A stretch of DNA of 64,000 bases from contig NC_084461.1 of the NCBI RefSeq assembly GCF_027409185.1, positions 137,995,001-138,059,000 of the forward strand, read 5' to 3'. Both the position numbers and the translations under genes were made by a program. The DNA is from Cynocephalus volans. Taxonomy: Eukaryota; Chordata; Mammalia; Dermoptera; Cynocephalidae. Positions 25,110 through 37,100 of this stretch are shown here, piece by piece; the first letter of the stretch is position 1, and the number at the start of each line of letters is the position of its first letter. The notes under the pieces are model-generated. The model had not been told where the DNA came from and searched no databases. It saw nothing but the letters and a program-made list of their open reading frames with translations.

Positions 25110-25385
25110 CATATTTTAATAATAATAATAATAATGATAGTAAACAATAATACCTATCACCTATTTAGCACTTTCTATGTGCCAGGCACTCATTTAATCT
25201 TCATGGTAGCTCTAAAAGCTTTGTTCTTCCCTACAAGCTTGTGAGGGACCTAGTGCATGTATTAATGCATCTAATCTATATATTATGTAAGGGTCTCACC
25301 CAAGGTCACCTTGCAGCTGGCAGATCTGGGGCTAAAATCCAGTTCTTTCAATACAGAATTCATATCATTTCCATTACACAAAGAT
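25110..25385 (-). mobile_element. MIR SINE with AAT microsatellite
   Basis: An (AAT)n tract at about 25118-25135 precedes reverse MIR sequence: 'ttctatgtgccaggcactca', 'aaggtcaccttgcagctggc', 'agatctggggctaaaatcca'. Confidence 0.7.
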
Positions 25386-26224
25386 GCCTCTCTAGTAGTG
25401 TTCTATATCATTTTATTGAAACATACCTGTGTACCATAATCCAATTCATTGTAGTATGGCAGTTCTTCCAATAACTTGCTATTCATTTTTTGTGTTTTCA
25501 ACCTTATGGTAGCAATGTGTATCACTCAGGAGTCAGGAATAGCCTTCGTAGTTAAAGCAGATAGCATACAGTCAGCAACACAGCAAAGGGGAAGGGACAT
25601 TACTGATTTGCGGTGTCTCCTTTCCCCATCCCCAAATTGACAGCCCTTGCCTTGGATATCTGCCACTGGAAAGATGATGTGCTGAGAGAAGAAATCTCCT
25701 GCAACTGAATGATTCTTCATTTCTGTTTCAGAGTAGTACAATAATTTCCTTAGTTTTGTTTTGTTTCAGTTTAATTCTTTAATTAAACTTTCTTATTATT
25801 GATCTTAAAATTATTATAACTTGCCCCAGTTTTTGATCATCTTGCTCTTTGAAGTCATGATAGTACTGAACTTTCTAATCTCAGGGCTGAAGGAATTATA
25901 ATAAAACCCAGTGTCATAGAGCAGTAATTCTCAACCAGGGAGACAGGGCTCTTAGTGGCTTGTTATCAGAACCTTGGAGGTAGAAGGTGAAAGGGCAGAG
26001 AGGCTACCAAGTGAAGAAAAAAAGTGCATATCTGGTATTTGACAATAACATTATAACAGAAATGAAAAATAATGAATACTGTTTCACTAAGTGAGCTATA
26101 GAGAGTTAAGCTTTATTAAATCTCCTTGACTGGAAGGGCATAAAATTTAGATGCTCCCCTCCAAATGGGTGTTCCACTGTCAAGGTCAGAATTTCAGAAT
26201 GTCTGTGATACGATGGGCCATGTT

Positions 26225-26660
26225 CAAGAGAAATATACAAGGATGTTCTCGGATACATCATTTGTAATAGAAAAACCAGACGGGGGAGTGGCTGAATAAA
26301 GTATTATAAAGTGGGGCATTACTGAGACACTGATGTGAATGAACATATATGTTGGTAGTGGAATTCCTCCAACACATGTTTCAGGTTGAGGCAATAACAA
26401 CATGAAGGCCACAATGAATAGTATGATCCCTTTGGTATAAAAAATACCTCTCAGAAACTTTATATAAACTGTAACCATCCCTCTCTTTCAGTTACATGCC
26501 TCCCCCCCCCCACCCCACTGTGCTGTACATGTACACAGAATTTTTTCTTTTTCTGGAAGGATACACAAGCATTATGGTATTAGAGTTACTTTTAAGGGGA
26601 GAGACTGCAGAGAGGGAAACTTTAACTTTCATCTTGTACTTTTTTGCTTTTTAAAAATTG
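26225..26660 (+). mobile_element. L1ME-type 3' end relic
   Basis: Plus-strand order of an old L1 3' end: 'aaatatacaaggatgttctc', 'catttgtaatagaaaaacca', 'agtatgatccctttggtata', 'tctggaaggatacacaagca', ending 'cttgtacttttttgcttttt'. A C-rich tract at about 26501-26517 interrupts it. Confidence 0.75.
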
Positions 26661-26667
26661 TCAAACC

Positions 26668-26870
26668 AATCATCCAGTCATTTATTCAACACATATTTGT
26701 TGAATGTCTCCTGTGTACCAGGCAATGTAGTACTTGCTGTAAGAAAGGAAAGATCCAACTCTCAGAAAGCTAAGTCTAGTGAGGAAACAGACAGTAGTAA
26801 GAAAACATAGAAAAGATAATTTCAGAAAGTTCTAAGAGCTAAGCAGAATAAAAAGATCATTAGTTAAAGA
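26668..26870 (-). mobile_element. L2 LINE 3' relic
   Basis: Reverse L2 3' end: 'catttattcaacacatattt', 'gaatgtctcctgtgtaccag', 'aaagctaagtctagtgagga'. Confidence 0.7.
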
Positions 26871-26929
26871 TTAACAGGGGGAAGACCATTTTAGATAGCA
26901 TAGCAGTCAGCTGTTGCCCCTTATGTGCT

Positions 26930-27410
26930 CCATAAACACCAATAATGACAATGACAGCAACAAAAATCGTCCCCAAATGTAGTGCCTCACAACAAACATT
27001 TCTTCTCATGCTTAGTTCTGCAGGTCAACTGTGGATCAGATAACTTTGGTTTGGCTTGACTGAGCAGCTTTGATTTAAGCTGTGGGTCATCTGTGCTTGC
27101 AGGTTGCAGGTTGAGCTCGGATTTGCTCTACATTTGTTCATTCTGGGGAAATGAAAGGTCAGCAGCTACTCAGGGAGCCTCTTTGCAAGACATATCACCA
27201 GAGTTGCAAAGAGCCAGGCCAAACTTCTTAAGCCCAATGGAAGGCCTCTTCCTGCATCATCTTCTAACACCACATTGGCCAAAGCAAGTCATGTGGCCAA
27301 ACCCAGAGTCAGTAGCATGGGGAATTACACTCCACTCATGGGGACAGTGCATGGAAGTGAGTATTTACTCCAAAATAATTGACACTATCAGTCAAAGCCT
27401 CTCTGATAGT
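26930..27410 (-). mobile_element. MLT1-like LTR relic
   Basis: Plus-strand text follows the reverse of MLT1-class LTRs: 'cttagttctgcaggtcaact', 'gttgcaggttgagctcggat', 'ggccaaagcaagtcatgtgg', 'cagagtcagtagcatgggga'. The ends are not clear and no target duplication was found. Confidence 0.55.
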
Positions 27411-27414
27411 TGAT

Positions 27415-28955
27415 CTGGAAACTGAACGGCAGTGAGCCAGTCATGCTAATACCATGCTAAAATCTGGGGATAAGGTTGGTGGAATCATTCCAGACAGAGA
27501 AAACATTAAATACCTAGAATTATTACTCAAACTGTCAACCTCAATTCGTTGATTGGATTGTAGACATTTTTCCTTTTAACTTTCTATAAAAATAAACCCT
27601 AATAAATATGCTTTCAAAAGGAGTTCCATGGGTTAAAAGTGTCTAACAAACACTGAGTGAATCTGGAGCCCTATAGGTGATCTAATATAATTTTCTACAT
27701 AGAAGAACAATTATGATCATTAATGTAACAGGACATAAAATTCAACACTTCTTCTGAGGCATCAAGATGCAGCAGATGTTGTGTGCCAAAAGAGGCACTG
27801 GACCATATGCAGTATTTCAAAGTGGATCACCAAAAATCAGTCAGATGACCATTCAACCTCCCACTCACATGGAGGATTAATTTAAAAAACAATGAAAAGA
27901 TGGTTTTGTAAAGATCTCCTTGTAAATGCTGTGCTGCGATTCCCAGCTCTTCCCTACCACCAAGCAGGACAGGTAGAGAATGCTCCCCCAATTACCCCCC
28001 CTGCTGCCTCAAATCTAGTGAGAAGTTCTTCAGTGGTACCACCTGGGAAGAAATTGAGGGACATGGTGTTGGGGGGCTGGACTTACACCTGAGAAAACTC
28101 AAGTAGCTTGTGGAGGAGGGGGTTGCTCTTGGGTGTGACTGCACTCTGTCTTACGGGGTCAAAAGTGTACAAGTCCTAGGGCCACATACAGAACTTGTGA
28201 CATACCTGTTGACCTTGGACTATTTTAAAGGGATCCTATTCAAGAGAGACAGCATGCTGGGGTGAAAGGAGCCCACTAGAAGAGGCTTGGGATGTTCCCC
28301 TGGGGCAGAAGCCAATGGAGCAATGATCAGCTAGCCAAAGGGAGTTGCAGTGGAGGCACCTAGCAGGGAAAACCCATAATTGTCCTCATGAGAGAGAGAG
28401 TGTGCATTAAAAATCTGCTGGTTGCAGGAAATAGGAAGCCATCAAAGGAGAGTACAATCCACATAAGAGCTTTCATCCTTCTTACCTCCTTACCTCTCGC
28501 ATGTAGACTTGAACGGCTCACACATGGCAGTTATCTGGAAGGAAAGGAGGTAAGCAAAGAGAAAAAAAGCCAAGTCCACTGTACCCTTCTTCAACGGCAG
28601 CCATCTATAGCTGTCTGGAGCAGGGGTGGGGAGGGGGGAGGGAGGAGGGACCCTGTCTTTGAGAGAAGAATGAACTGTATGTTTACCTGCTATACTAGAC
28701 ATTCTAATTTCTGAGTCAAGACTAATACTGAGTGAGAGTGATGAGAAAGCTTTCTAGGAGTGATCAGAAATGCCATCAGACTGCCTATGTTTTTATTTGG
28801 GCTACCACTTCTGCTAAACCACAGAGCAGACTTTTGTGGGCAGTGGTATTCAAAAATAAATTTGCTTTTCTGAGTATACCCCTTGAATCAAGTCCAACCT
28901 ACCCATTGCATTAACATTGGCTAGAAGATGGCAATTGAAGCAAAGAATTCTATAG
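27415..28955. other. No gene or clear repeat
   Basis: Unique-looking sequence with a G-rich tract at about 28622-28650. The open frames are short and lack domains. Confidence 0.4.
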
Positions 28956-28959
28956 GTAA

Positions 28960-29095
28960 TTACTATTATTCCCATTTTACAGGTGAGCAAATTGAAACCA
29001 CGTGAGGTTAAGTAATTGTTCAGGTCACAGAATAGTGCATATCGAAGCTGAGATTCAAACCAATTCCATTTCATCCAACTCCAGAGTATATGCTC
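28960..29095 (-). mobile_element. MIR SINE relic
   Basis: Reverse MIR: 'actattattcccattttaca', 'ggtgagcaaattgaaaccac', 'gaagctgagattcaaaccaa'. Confidence 0.75.
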
Positions 29096-29099
29096 TTAG

Positions 29100-30435
29100 T
29101 GAATCTGATTCTTTTTCCTCAGGGCACCCTCTAGTGTGTGTGGAAAGTGACCAGCCATGCTCTCCCCTGCTCCCCTCTGATCCCCAGACCAAGCAGGCCC
29201 AGCTTCTCCAGCTACCCCTTGCATGGCCTGGTTTCAGTCTGCCTCCAGGTCACTCGCCTCACCTAGTTCCTGTTAATCATGTATGGCACCCTGTGCACAT
29301 GTGAATGCTAAAAATTATGTTTGACCCATATGTGGGTCACTTAGCAGATTCTTCAGTATATAATTGTCAGCAGTTCCATGGCAGCAGGTCATGGCCTGCT
29401 GGATGCACTTTCCATAGAATCTCATCTCCCACTGTGATTTTCACAGGGTGGTGAGGAGGACCCTCCGTGTGGTAGCCCAAGGAAGGCATGTCAATTGCCT
29501 CTACTTCCCCCCAGGATCCATTCTACTTGTATAAATAGAGAAATCACTACATCTGCTTCTCACCCACTGGGGCCCATATTGGCAGTGGCACCTTGTTAAA
29601 ATGAAGAACTGTCTATCGTGTTATAGATAATGTGAGACAAACTACATTTTCTGCTTCTTGACGATGCGCTTTGCTCAAGATAAGGTCCAGGGAGAGTTCT
29701 CGGTAGGTTTACCCTGATTTGAATCCTGTTTATCAGCAACAGTAGTTTTAAAGATTGTTTCTATAAAGGGAAGGGACAGGAGGAGTTACATTTTTTTTAC
29801 TTGGCAGGAAGTACAGTGTAGCAAGTACAATTTTGAAAATGAACTGCTAAACAGAGGAAAATACATGTATATGAAAGCTACTGACAGAACATGAGGCTGT
29901 CCTTGTAAATTGCATCCATTCTGTACCTGTTGTTCCAATTATTAACTTTGGTTAGCATGGCTAACTTATAGTAGGACTGCTACTAATCCATGTGAAGTTA
30001 TTTCCCAAATGTCAGCCATTCAAATTCCGTCTTGACAATTAGTGCTGTTCCTCCGTGCCATTTGTGCTATTATTTATTGAATCGTTTTCCTTAAACAATT
30101 TTTACTTATTTGAAGAAATAATATCTGAAATCATGGCTGGGATGCATCAGTCACCTATGTATTATATATAGAATTATTTCTATATGGAGAGTTCTATACA
30201 TGTAAAATGGAATATGAGTTTAAGAATATGGGTCCGTGTACTTCTTAAAACCATCCAGGTTTTCACCAGTGGTACTTTCAGTAGTACCACTGGATGATTT
30301 TCACTGAGTTCAATTTTTAGACGACAAAAATTGGTGAGGGGAAAGCTGGAGATGGGTAGAAGGGAATGAAGTTGTACTGGGAATATTCTATATAGATTTC
30401 CAGTATATTTCTTGCATCTTATGAGATGCAGTGAA
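29100..30435. other. No gene or clear repeat
   Basis: Unique-looking sequence. Near 30265-30295 a short inverted pair, 'caccagtggtactttca' and 'agtagtaccactgga', could form a hairpin. No gene or known element recognised. Confidence 0.4.
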
Positions 30436-30441
30436 CATTAC

Positions 30442-30470
30442 AAAATAAATAAATAAATAAAATAAATAAA
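30442..30470. repeat. (AAAT)n microsatellite
   Basis: About seven AAAT units with one imperfection. Confidence 0.9.
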
Positions 30471-30529
30471 ACGCTCTCTCCTTCAAAAAACTTTCTACTA
30501 GTACTGGAAATAGTTTTGTTGTACAGACT

Positions 30530-30800
30530 GTCATCTCTTCATTCATTTGCACATTCATCCATGCATTCATTCCTGACACAAATACTCATTGAATATCTAC
30601 TCTGTATTAGACACCCAGATACAATAGTGGAGAAGGGGAGTTTCCTGTCTTTGAGGAACTCAGAATCTAGACTGGGAAATGGGTAAATACATCAACTGTC
30701 ATGCTCCAGTGGAAAAACTGCTAAATCAAGGTGTTAACCAAAAGCTGTGAGAGCACCAAGGAGTAGGTTACCGATAATGTTCAGGGATGTCAGGCTGTGT
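30530..30800 (-). mobile_element. L2 LINE 3' relic
   Basis: Reverse L2 3' end: 'tccatgcattcattcctgac', 'actcattgaatatctactct', 'ctttgaggaactcagaatct'. Confidence 0.6.
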
Positions 30801-31129
30801 TAGTCATGGTGCTGGGGCTAAATTAGAAAAAAAAACAAACTCGAGAACTCCTCCTTTCGAGTTCTGTCCTTATTTCACAGAAAATCATTTATCTCCTAAG
30901 GGACCAGGGGGATGAATGCTATATCTTTCATCCAGAAGGACCTATTTGACCTTGAAATGAATCAGCTCAGAAATTATTCTTGATATACATGTTGTTCTTT
31001 TATAAAGAGAGGCCTGAGCAGCGCAGCCGGAGGATATGTCCCTCATACTCTTTTCTGATCTCACGTATGTTGCTTTCTGGAAAGGTTCAGCCATTTAATA
31101 CTTTTGACGTGTGCTTAAAGAAATAACCA

Positions 31130-31555
31130 AATAGCTGCACAAAGATGTGTACTCCAGGATGTTCATTGCAGAATTGCTTGTAGTAACAACAATTGAAAAT
31201 ATCTTAAATACCCATCAATAGGGGATTGAGTAAATGCATTATGGAACATGCCACAGTATAATACCAAACTGTCCTTCAAAAAGATGAGTAGGATGTATTA
31301 ACTAAGAAAAGTGTTTGCCATACATAAAATAAAAAATAGATTATAGAACAACATATATAATATTATATAGTTTGTATAAAAAGAAGTTAATATATGCATA
31401 AAAATCCACCGAGATGGATTCCAAACCCTAAAGAGAGACTATTGTGGAGGAGGCAGTATGTGAAGGGTCTGAAAGGGAATTTCATTTTCTCTTTTAAACA
31501 CATAGGCACTTTAATTTATTTTTTTATAAGCAACCAAAAACATATTTAGTTATGG
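31130..31555 (+). mobile_element. L1ME-type 3' end relic
   Basis: Plus-strand L1 landmarks: 'ccaggatgttcattgcagaa', 'aatacccatcaataggggat', 'tatggaacatgccacagtat', followed by a decayed 3'UTR. Confidence 0.75.
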
Positions 31556-31649
31556 AAAGGAAATGAGGACAATTTGGAAGGGAGACTTGCATAGCAGAAG
31601 GAGATCATGGCTGAGGGTGGGAGTTCACGGAGTGCGGTTCTTCCATTTT

Positions 31650-32130
31650 GCCTCTAAGCGGCTGGCCAGTAGCCAGGATGAGCCCGTCATCTGTCTTCTC
31701 CAACCCAAACCCTCATTGTTCCTACATTCCCCAGTTTTTGCCTTTCCCTGCAAGACTCTTCTTTCCCTTATTCACTCACTTTCCACATCCAACCAGTTGC
31801 CAGGTGTCTTTCCTGCATTCTCATTATTTCCTTTTTCTTTTTTATTCTTTTGTAACACATTGATCTGGCCTCTTGGCATGGCCTTCATCCCAGTCTTCAT
31901 TCATCCATTCCACATTTGAACTAGCAGCAGAGTGATCCTCCTAAAACACAGAGATAATTTTACTCTAGAATAGAAACTTTACGTGAATCTCCATTGCTTG
32001 TGGAACAAATACAAATTCCCTTGTTTAGCTTGAATTATGACCTTCCCTGTACGCTGCACAAGAGTTCTTTTACTCCTCAGGCCGTGCTTTGTACTTTCTC
32101 TTTCATTTTTTTTTGTTCATAACTTATTTC
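31650..32130 (+). mobile_element. L2 LINE relic
   Basis: Plus-strand L2 landmarks: 'cagcagagtgatcctcctaa', 'cttgaattatgaccttccct', 'ctcaggccgtgctttgtac'. Strongly decayed. Confidence 0.6.
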
Positions 32131-32214
32131 TCCATTTTTTCTACTATGTGAACACTTAATGTGGACTGCTTTATGTTATACTATTGTAGTTGTACTAATC
32201 TCCTGTTTTCGTTC

Positions 32215-32770
32215 ATTCATTCAATAAGCCTTCAGAGTGTGACTTCTGGGTACTTGGTATTGTGCCAGGTGCGAAGACATGACATGAACAAAACAGACCA
32301 CCATGCCTGCAGAGACAAGCAAATCATAATTTATAACTTGGGAGAAGCACTGGGGAGAGAACAAACATGAGACTGAGAAGGAGATTAATGGCTATGATGG
32401 TAGGGTGGGGACAAGGAAGGTGTTGTCGGAAAAGTGGCCAAGGAGTGGCTTTTGAGGTGAACCTGAAGAGCTTAAAGGAGCCAGCCATAGAGGGCATGGG
32501 GGAAGAACATTCCAGGCAGATGGACTATCGCCTAGGAGCATATTCAAAGACCCTGAAGCGAGAAAATGCTTAGCCGTGCAAGGATCTGAAATACAAGTTT
32601 GGCTGGAGGAAGACAATTGAGAGGCAGAGTGGCAGAAGACAATGTTGGAAAAGTAGGGGCCTTAAAAGTTAGGCCTTAAAATGACATGTGATGAATTTGG
32701 ATTTTATTCTAAGTGCAATGGCATGCTGTTGGAGGGTTTGAAACAGGGAGGTAAGATTATAAATCTAGTT
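32215..32770 (-). mobile_element. L2 LINE 3' relic
   Basis: A long reverse L2: 'cattcattcaataagccttc', 'attgtgccaggtgcgaagac', 'agaacattccaggcagatgg', 'tttggattttattctaagtg', 'gcatgctgttggagggtttg'. The order matches L2 3' end through ORF2 C-terminal sequence. Confidence 0.8.
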
Positions 32771-33149
32771 TTATCCCTTTCTGCATTCCCCTCAGCACCT
32801 GTTACAATGTCCTGCATATAATTGTTGCTTAGTAAGTACTTGTTGCATTATTGAAAGCTGTGGCTGTGATTGATTATAGAATTAACTACACTTCAGCAAG
32901 GGATGAATTTAGTCCTCTTTATCAGTTTTTTATCCAGCAAGCTAGCTAAACTCATAAAAAGGTAACTTTCTTGGTAATCTCGTATTTTCAGTTCATTAAT
33001 CACGTACTGAATGATGGCTCTAGTTTTGCTCTAAAAAACTGAGAGATGATCTCTCTTAAGTATTCTGGGTATTGGAACTTTCATTTAAATCCCATTGAGA
33101 GGTTTTAAATTTTTTTCTTTACTAAAAAAGTTTGAATTTTTAAAAAATT

Positions 33150-34126
33150 GATTTTATTATTATTTTAATTGACACAAAATGTTACATATTTATGGGGTAC
33201 GGTGTGTTATTTCAATATATGTATACAATATGTAATGCTCAAATCAGAGTACTTAGCACATCCATCACCTCAAACATTTACCATTTCTTTATGCTCGGAA
33301 CATTCAAAATCTCTTCTAGCTATATGAAAAGATACACTAAATTGTTACCTATAGTGGCCCTTCAGCGCTAGAGAACACTACAACTTATTCCTTATATCTA
33401 GCTGTAATTTTGTATCTGTTTACCAACCTTTCCCTATCCCCCTCCCTCCTACCCTTACCAGCCTCTGGTAACCACTTTTATACTCTACTTCTATGAAATC
33501 CACGTTTCTAACACCCACATATAAGAAAAACTTGCGGTATTTATCTTGCTGTGCTTGGTGATTTTGCTTAAGATAATGTCCTCCAGACTCATCCATGTTG
33601 CCAGGAATGACAGGATTTCATTTGTTTTAATGGCTGAGTAGTATTCCATTGTGTATATGTACCACATCTTCTTTATTCAATCACCTGTTGATAGACTCAT
33701 AGGTTAGTTTCATTTCTTGGTTATTGTGAATAGTGCTGTAATAAATAGGAAAGTGCAGCCATCTATTCAACATACTGATTTCCTCTTTTTCGGATAATAC
33801 CCAGTAATGGGATTGCTGGATCATATGGTAGTTCTATTTTTAGTTTTTGAGGAGACTCCATACCGTTTTCCCTAATGGTTGTACTAATTTACATTCCCAC
33901 CTACAATGTATGAGTTCCCCTTTCTCCGTGTTCTCTCCAGCATTTATTATTTTTTGTCTTTTTGATAATAGCCATTCTAACTGGGATGAGATGATATCTC
34001 ATTGTGGTTTTTGATTTGCATTGCCCTGATAACTAGTGATGCTGAACATTTTTTGTGTACCTGTTGGCCATTTGTATGTCTTTTGAGAAATGTCTATTCT
34101 GATCGTTTGCTTATTTTTAAATTGTA

Positions 34127-34157
<31 letters not shown>

Positions 34158-37100
34158 AGCTGATTGAGTATCTTGTATATTCTAGATATCAATCCCTTAA
34201 TAGTTTAAAAATCTTTCTTCTCATTCTTCAGAGAGCCTCGTCACTCTGTTAATTGTTTCCTTTGCTGGGCCTTTTGGCATAGTTCCATTTGTCTATTTTT
34301 GCTTTTGTTGTCTGCACTTTTGAGGTCTTTTCCATAAAACCTTTGTCCAGACAAATGTTCTGAAGTGTTTTTCATGTGTTTTCTTCTAATAATTTCATAG
34401 TTTTGAGTCTTACATTTAGGTCTTTAATCCATTTTGAGTTCATTTCTGTATATGGTGAGAGATGGGGTCTAATTTCATTCTTCTGATATGGATATCTAGT
34501 GTCCCCAGCACCATTTATTGAAGAAACTGTCCTTTCCACAGTGTATATTCTTGGCTTCTTTGTCAAAAATCAGTTGCCTATAAATATGTGGATTTATTTC
34601 TGGGTTCTCTGTTCTGTTCCATTGGTCCATGTATCCTTTTTTTTATGCCAGTACCATGCTGTTTTGTTTACTATAGCTTTGTAGTATATTATGAAGTCAG
34701 TTAGGGTGATGCTTCCAGCTTTGTTCCTTTTGCTCAGGATTGCTTAGGCTGTTTGGGACTTTTTTGGATTCTATACAAATCTTAGGATTTTTTTTTTTCC
34801 ATTTCTGTAAAGAATATCATTGATATTTTGGTATGGATTGCACTTATTCTTTTGATCATTTGGGGTAGTATTGTCATTTTAAGAATATTAAATCTTTTAA
34901 TCCATGAACATGAAATGTCCTTTTATTTTTTGTGTCCTCTTCAATTTCTTTTTTAGTGTTTTTTAGTTTTCCTTTAGAGATCTTTCACCTTGTTCTTTAA
35001 ATTTATTCCTAGGCATTATATATATTTTTTGTGGCTATTGTAGATGGGATTTCTGTTTCAGCTAGTACATTGTTAGTGTATTAGAAATGCTACTGATTTT
35101 TGTATGTTGATTTTGTGTCTTGCAACTCTAATGAATTTGTTTGTCAGTTCTAAGAGGTTTTTTGTTTGTTTGTTTTGTTTTGTTTTTTGTGGAGTCTTTA
35201 GATTTCTCTGTATTTAAGATCATGTCATCTTCAAACAGGGACAATTTGTCTTCCTCCTTCCCAATTTGGATGCCATTTATTTTCTTCTTTTGCCAAATTT
35301 CTCTGGCTAGGATGTCCAGCACTATTTGAATAAGAGTGGAGAGAGTGGGCATACTCTCTTGTTACAGTTCTTAAGGGAAAAGCTTTCAGGTTTTCTCTGT
35401 TCAGTATGATGTTAGCTATGGGCTTGTCATATACAGCCCTTATTGCACTGAAGTACATTCTTTCTATATCTAATTTGTTGAGTAGTTTTATTATGAAGGG
35501 ACGTTGAATTTTACCAGATGATGTTTCTGCATTGATTGAAGTGTTCATGTGGTTTTTGTGCTTCATTCTATTGGTATGATGTGTCACATTTATTGATTTG
35601 CATATGTTGAACCATTCTCGCATAACTGGAGTAAATACCACTTAATTATGGTGTATAATCTTTTTGATGTGCTATTGCATTAGGTTTGCTAGTATTTGTT
35701 AAGGATTTTTACATCTATGTTTATCAGGATATTGGCCTATAATTTTCTTTATTTGTTGTGTCTTTGGTTTTTGTATCAAGGTAATGCTGGCTTTGTAGGA
35801 TACATTTGGAAGAATTCCCTCCTGTTCAATACTTTTGGAATAATTTGAGAAGAATTGGTATTAGTTCTTCTTTAAAAGATTGGTAGAATTTATCAGTGAA
35901 GCCATTCAGTTTGGGCTTTTCTTTGTTGGGAATCTTTCTTATTACTGTTTCAACCTTGTTACGCATTATTGGTCTGTTCAGATTTTCAGTTTCTTCTTGG
36001 TTCAGTCTTGGTAAGTTTATGTGTCCAGGAATTTATACATTTTCTATAGGTTTTCCAATTTGTTTGCATACAGTTGTTCACAGTATTCTCCAATGATTCT
36101 GTGTATATCTGTGGTATTAGGTGTAATGTTTCCTTTTTCATTTCTGATTTTATTATTTGGATCTTTTCTCTCTTTTTTGTCTAGCTAATGTTTTTTAAAC
36201 TTTGTTTATCTTTTTTAAAAAAACAACTTTTTGTTTTGTTGACCTTTGATATTGTTTTTTAGTTTCAATTTTCCTTATTTCTGCTCTGATCCTTATTATT
36301 TCTTTACTTCTACTTAGTTTGGGTTAGTTTGTTTTTGTTTTATTAGTTCCCTGAGGTGCATCATTAGATTGTTTATTTGCAATATGTCTACTTTTTTAGG
36401 TAGGCATTTATTGATGTAAAATCCCTTACATGTAGCCATTTATTGCTTAAAATCCCTCTATTCTACAGGTTTTGCTATGTTGTGTTTCAATTTTTTGTTT
36501 GTTTCAAGAAATTTTTAAATTTATTCTTAATTTTTTTATTGACCCATTGGTCATTCAGTAGCAAGTTGTTTAATTTCCATGTATTTGTTAAGTTTCCAAA
36601 GTTTCTCTTGTTATTGATTTCGAATTTTATTTCATTGTGGTCAGAAAAGATACTTGACATGATTTTGATTTTTAAAAAATTTGTTGAGACTTGTTGTCTG
36701 ACCTAACATATGGTCAACCTGGAGAATGTTCCATGTGCTAATGAAAAGAATATCTATTCTGCAGCAGTTGGATGAAATGTTCTGTAAATGTCTGTTAGGT
36801 CTTTTGGTCTATAGCACAGTTTAAATTTGATGTTTCTTTGTTGATATTCTGTTTAGACGATTTGTCCAATGCTGAGAGTATGGTGTTGAAGCCACCAAGT
36901 TTTATTGTCTTGGAATTTATCTCCCCCTTTAGATCTGATAACATTTGCTTTATGTATCTGGGTGCTCCAGTGTTGGGTGCATATATATTTACAATTGGTA
37001 TTTTCTCTTTATGAATTGAAAAGTTTGTCATTATATCATGACCTTCTTTGTCTCTCCTTACAGTTTTTAACCTAAAGTCTGTTTATCTGGTATAAGTATA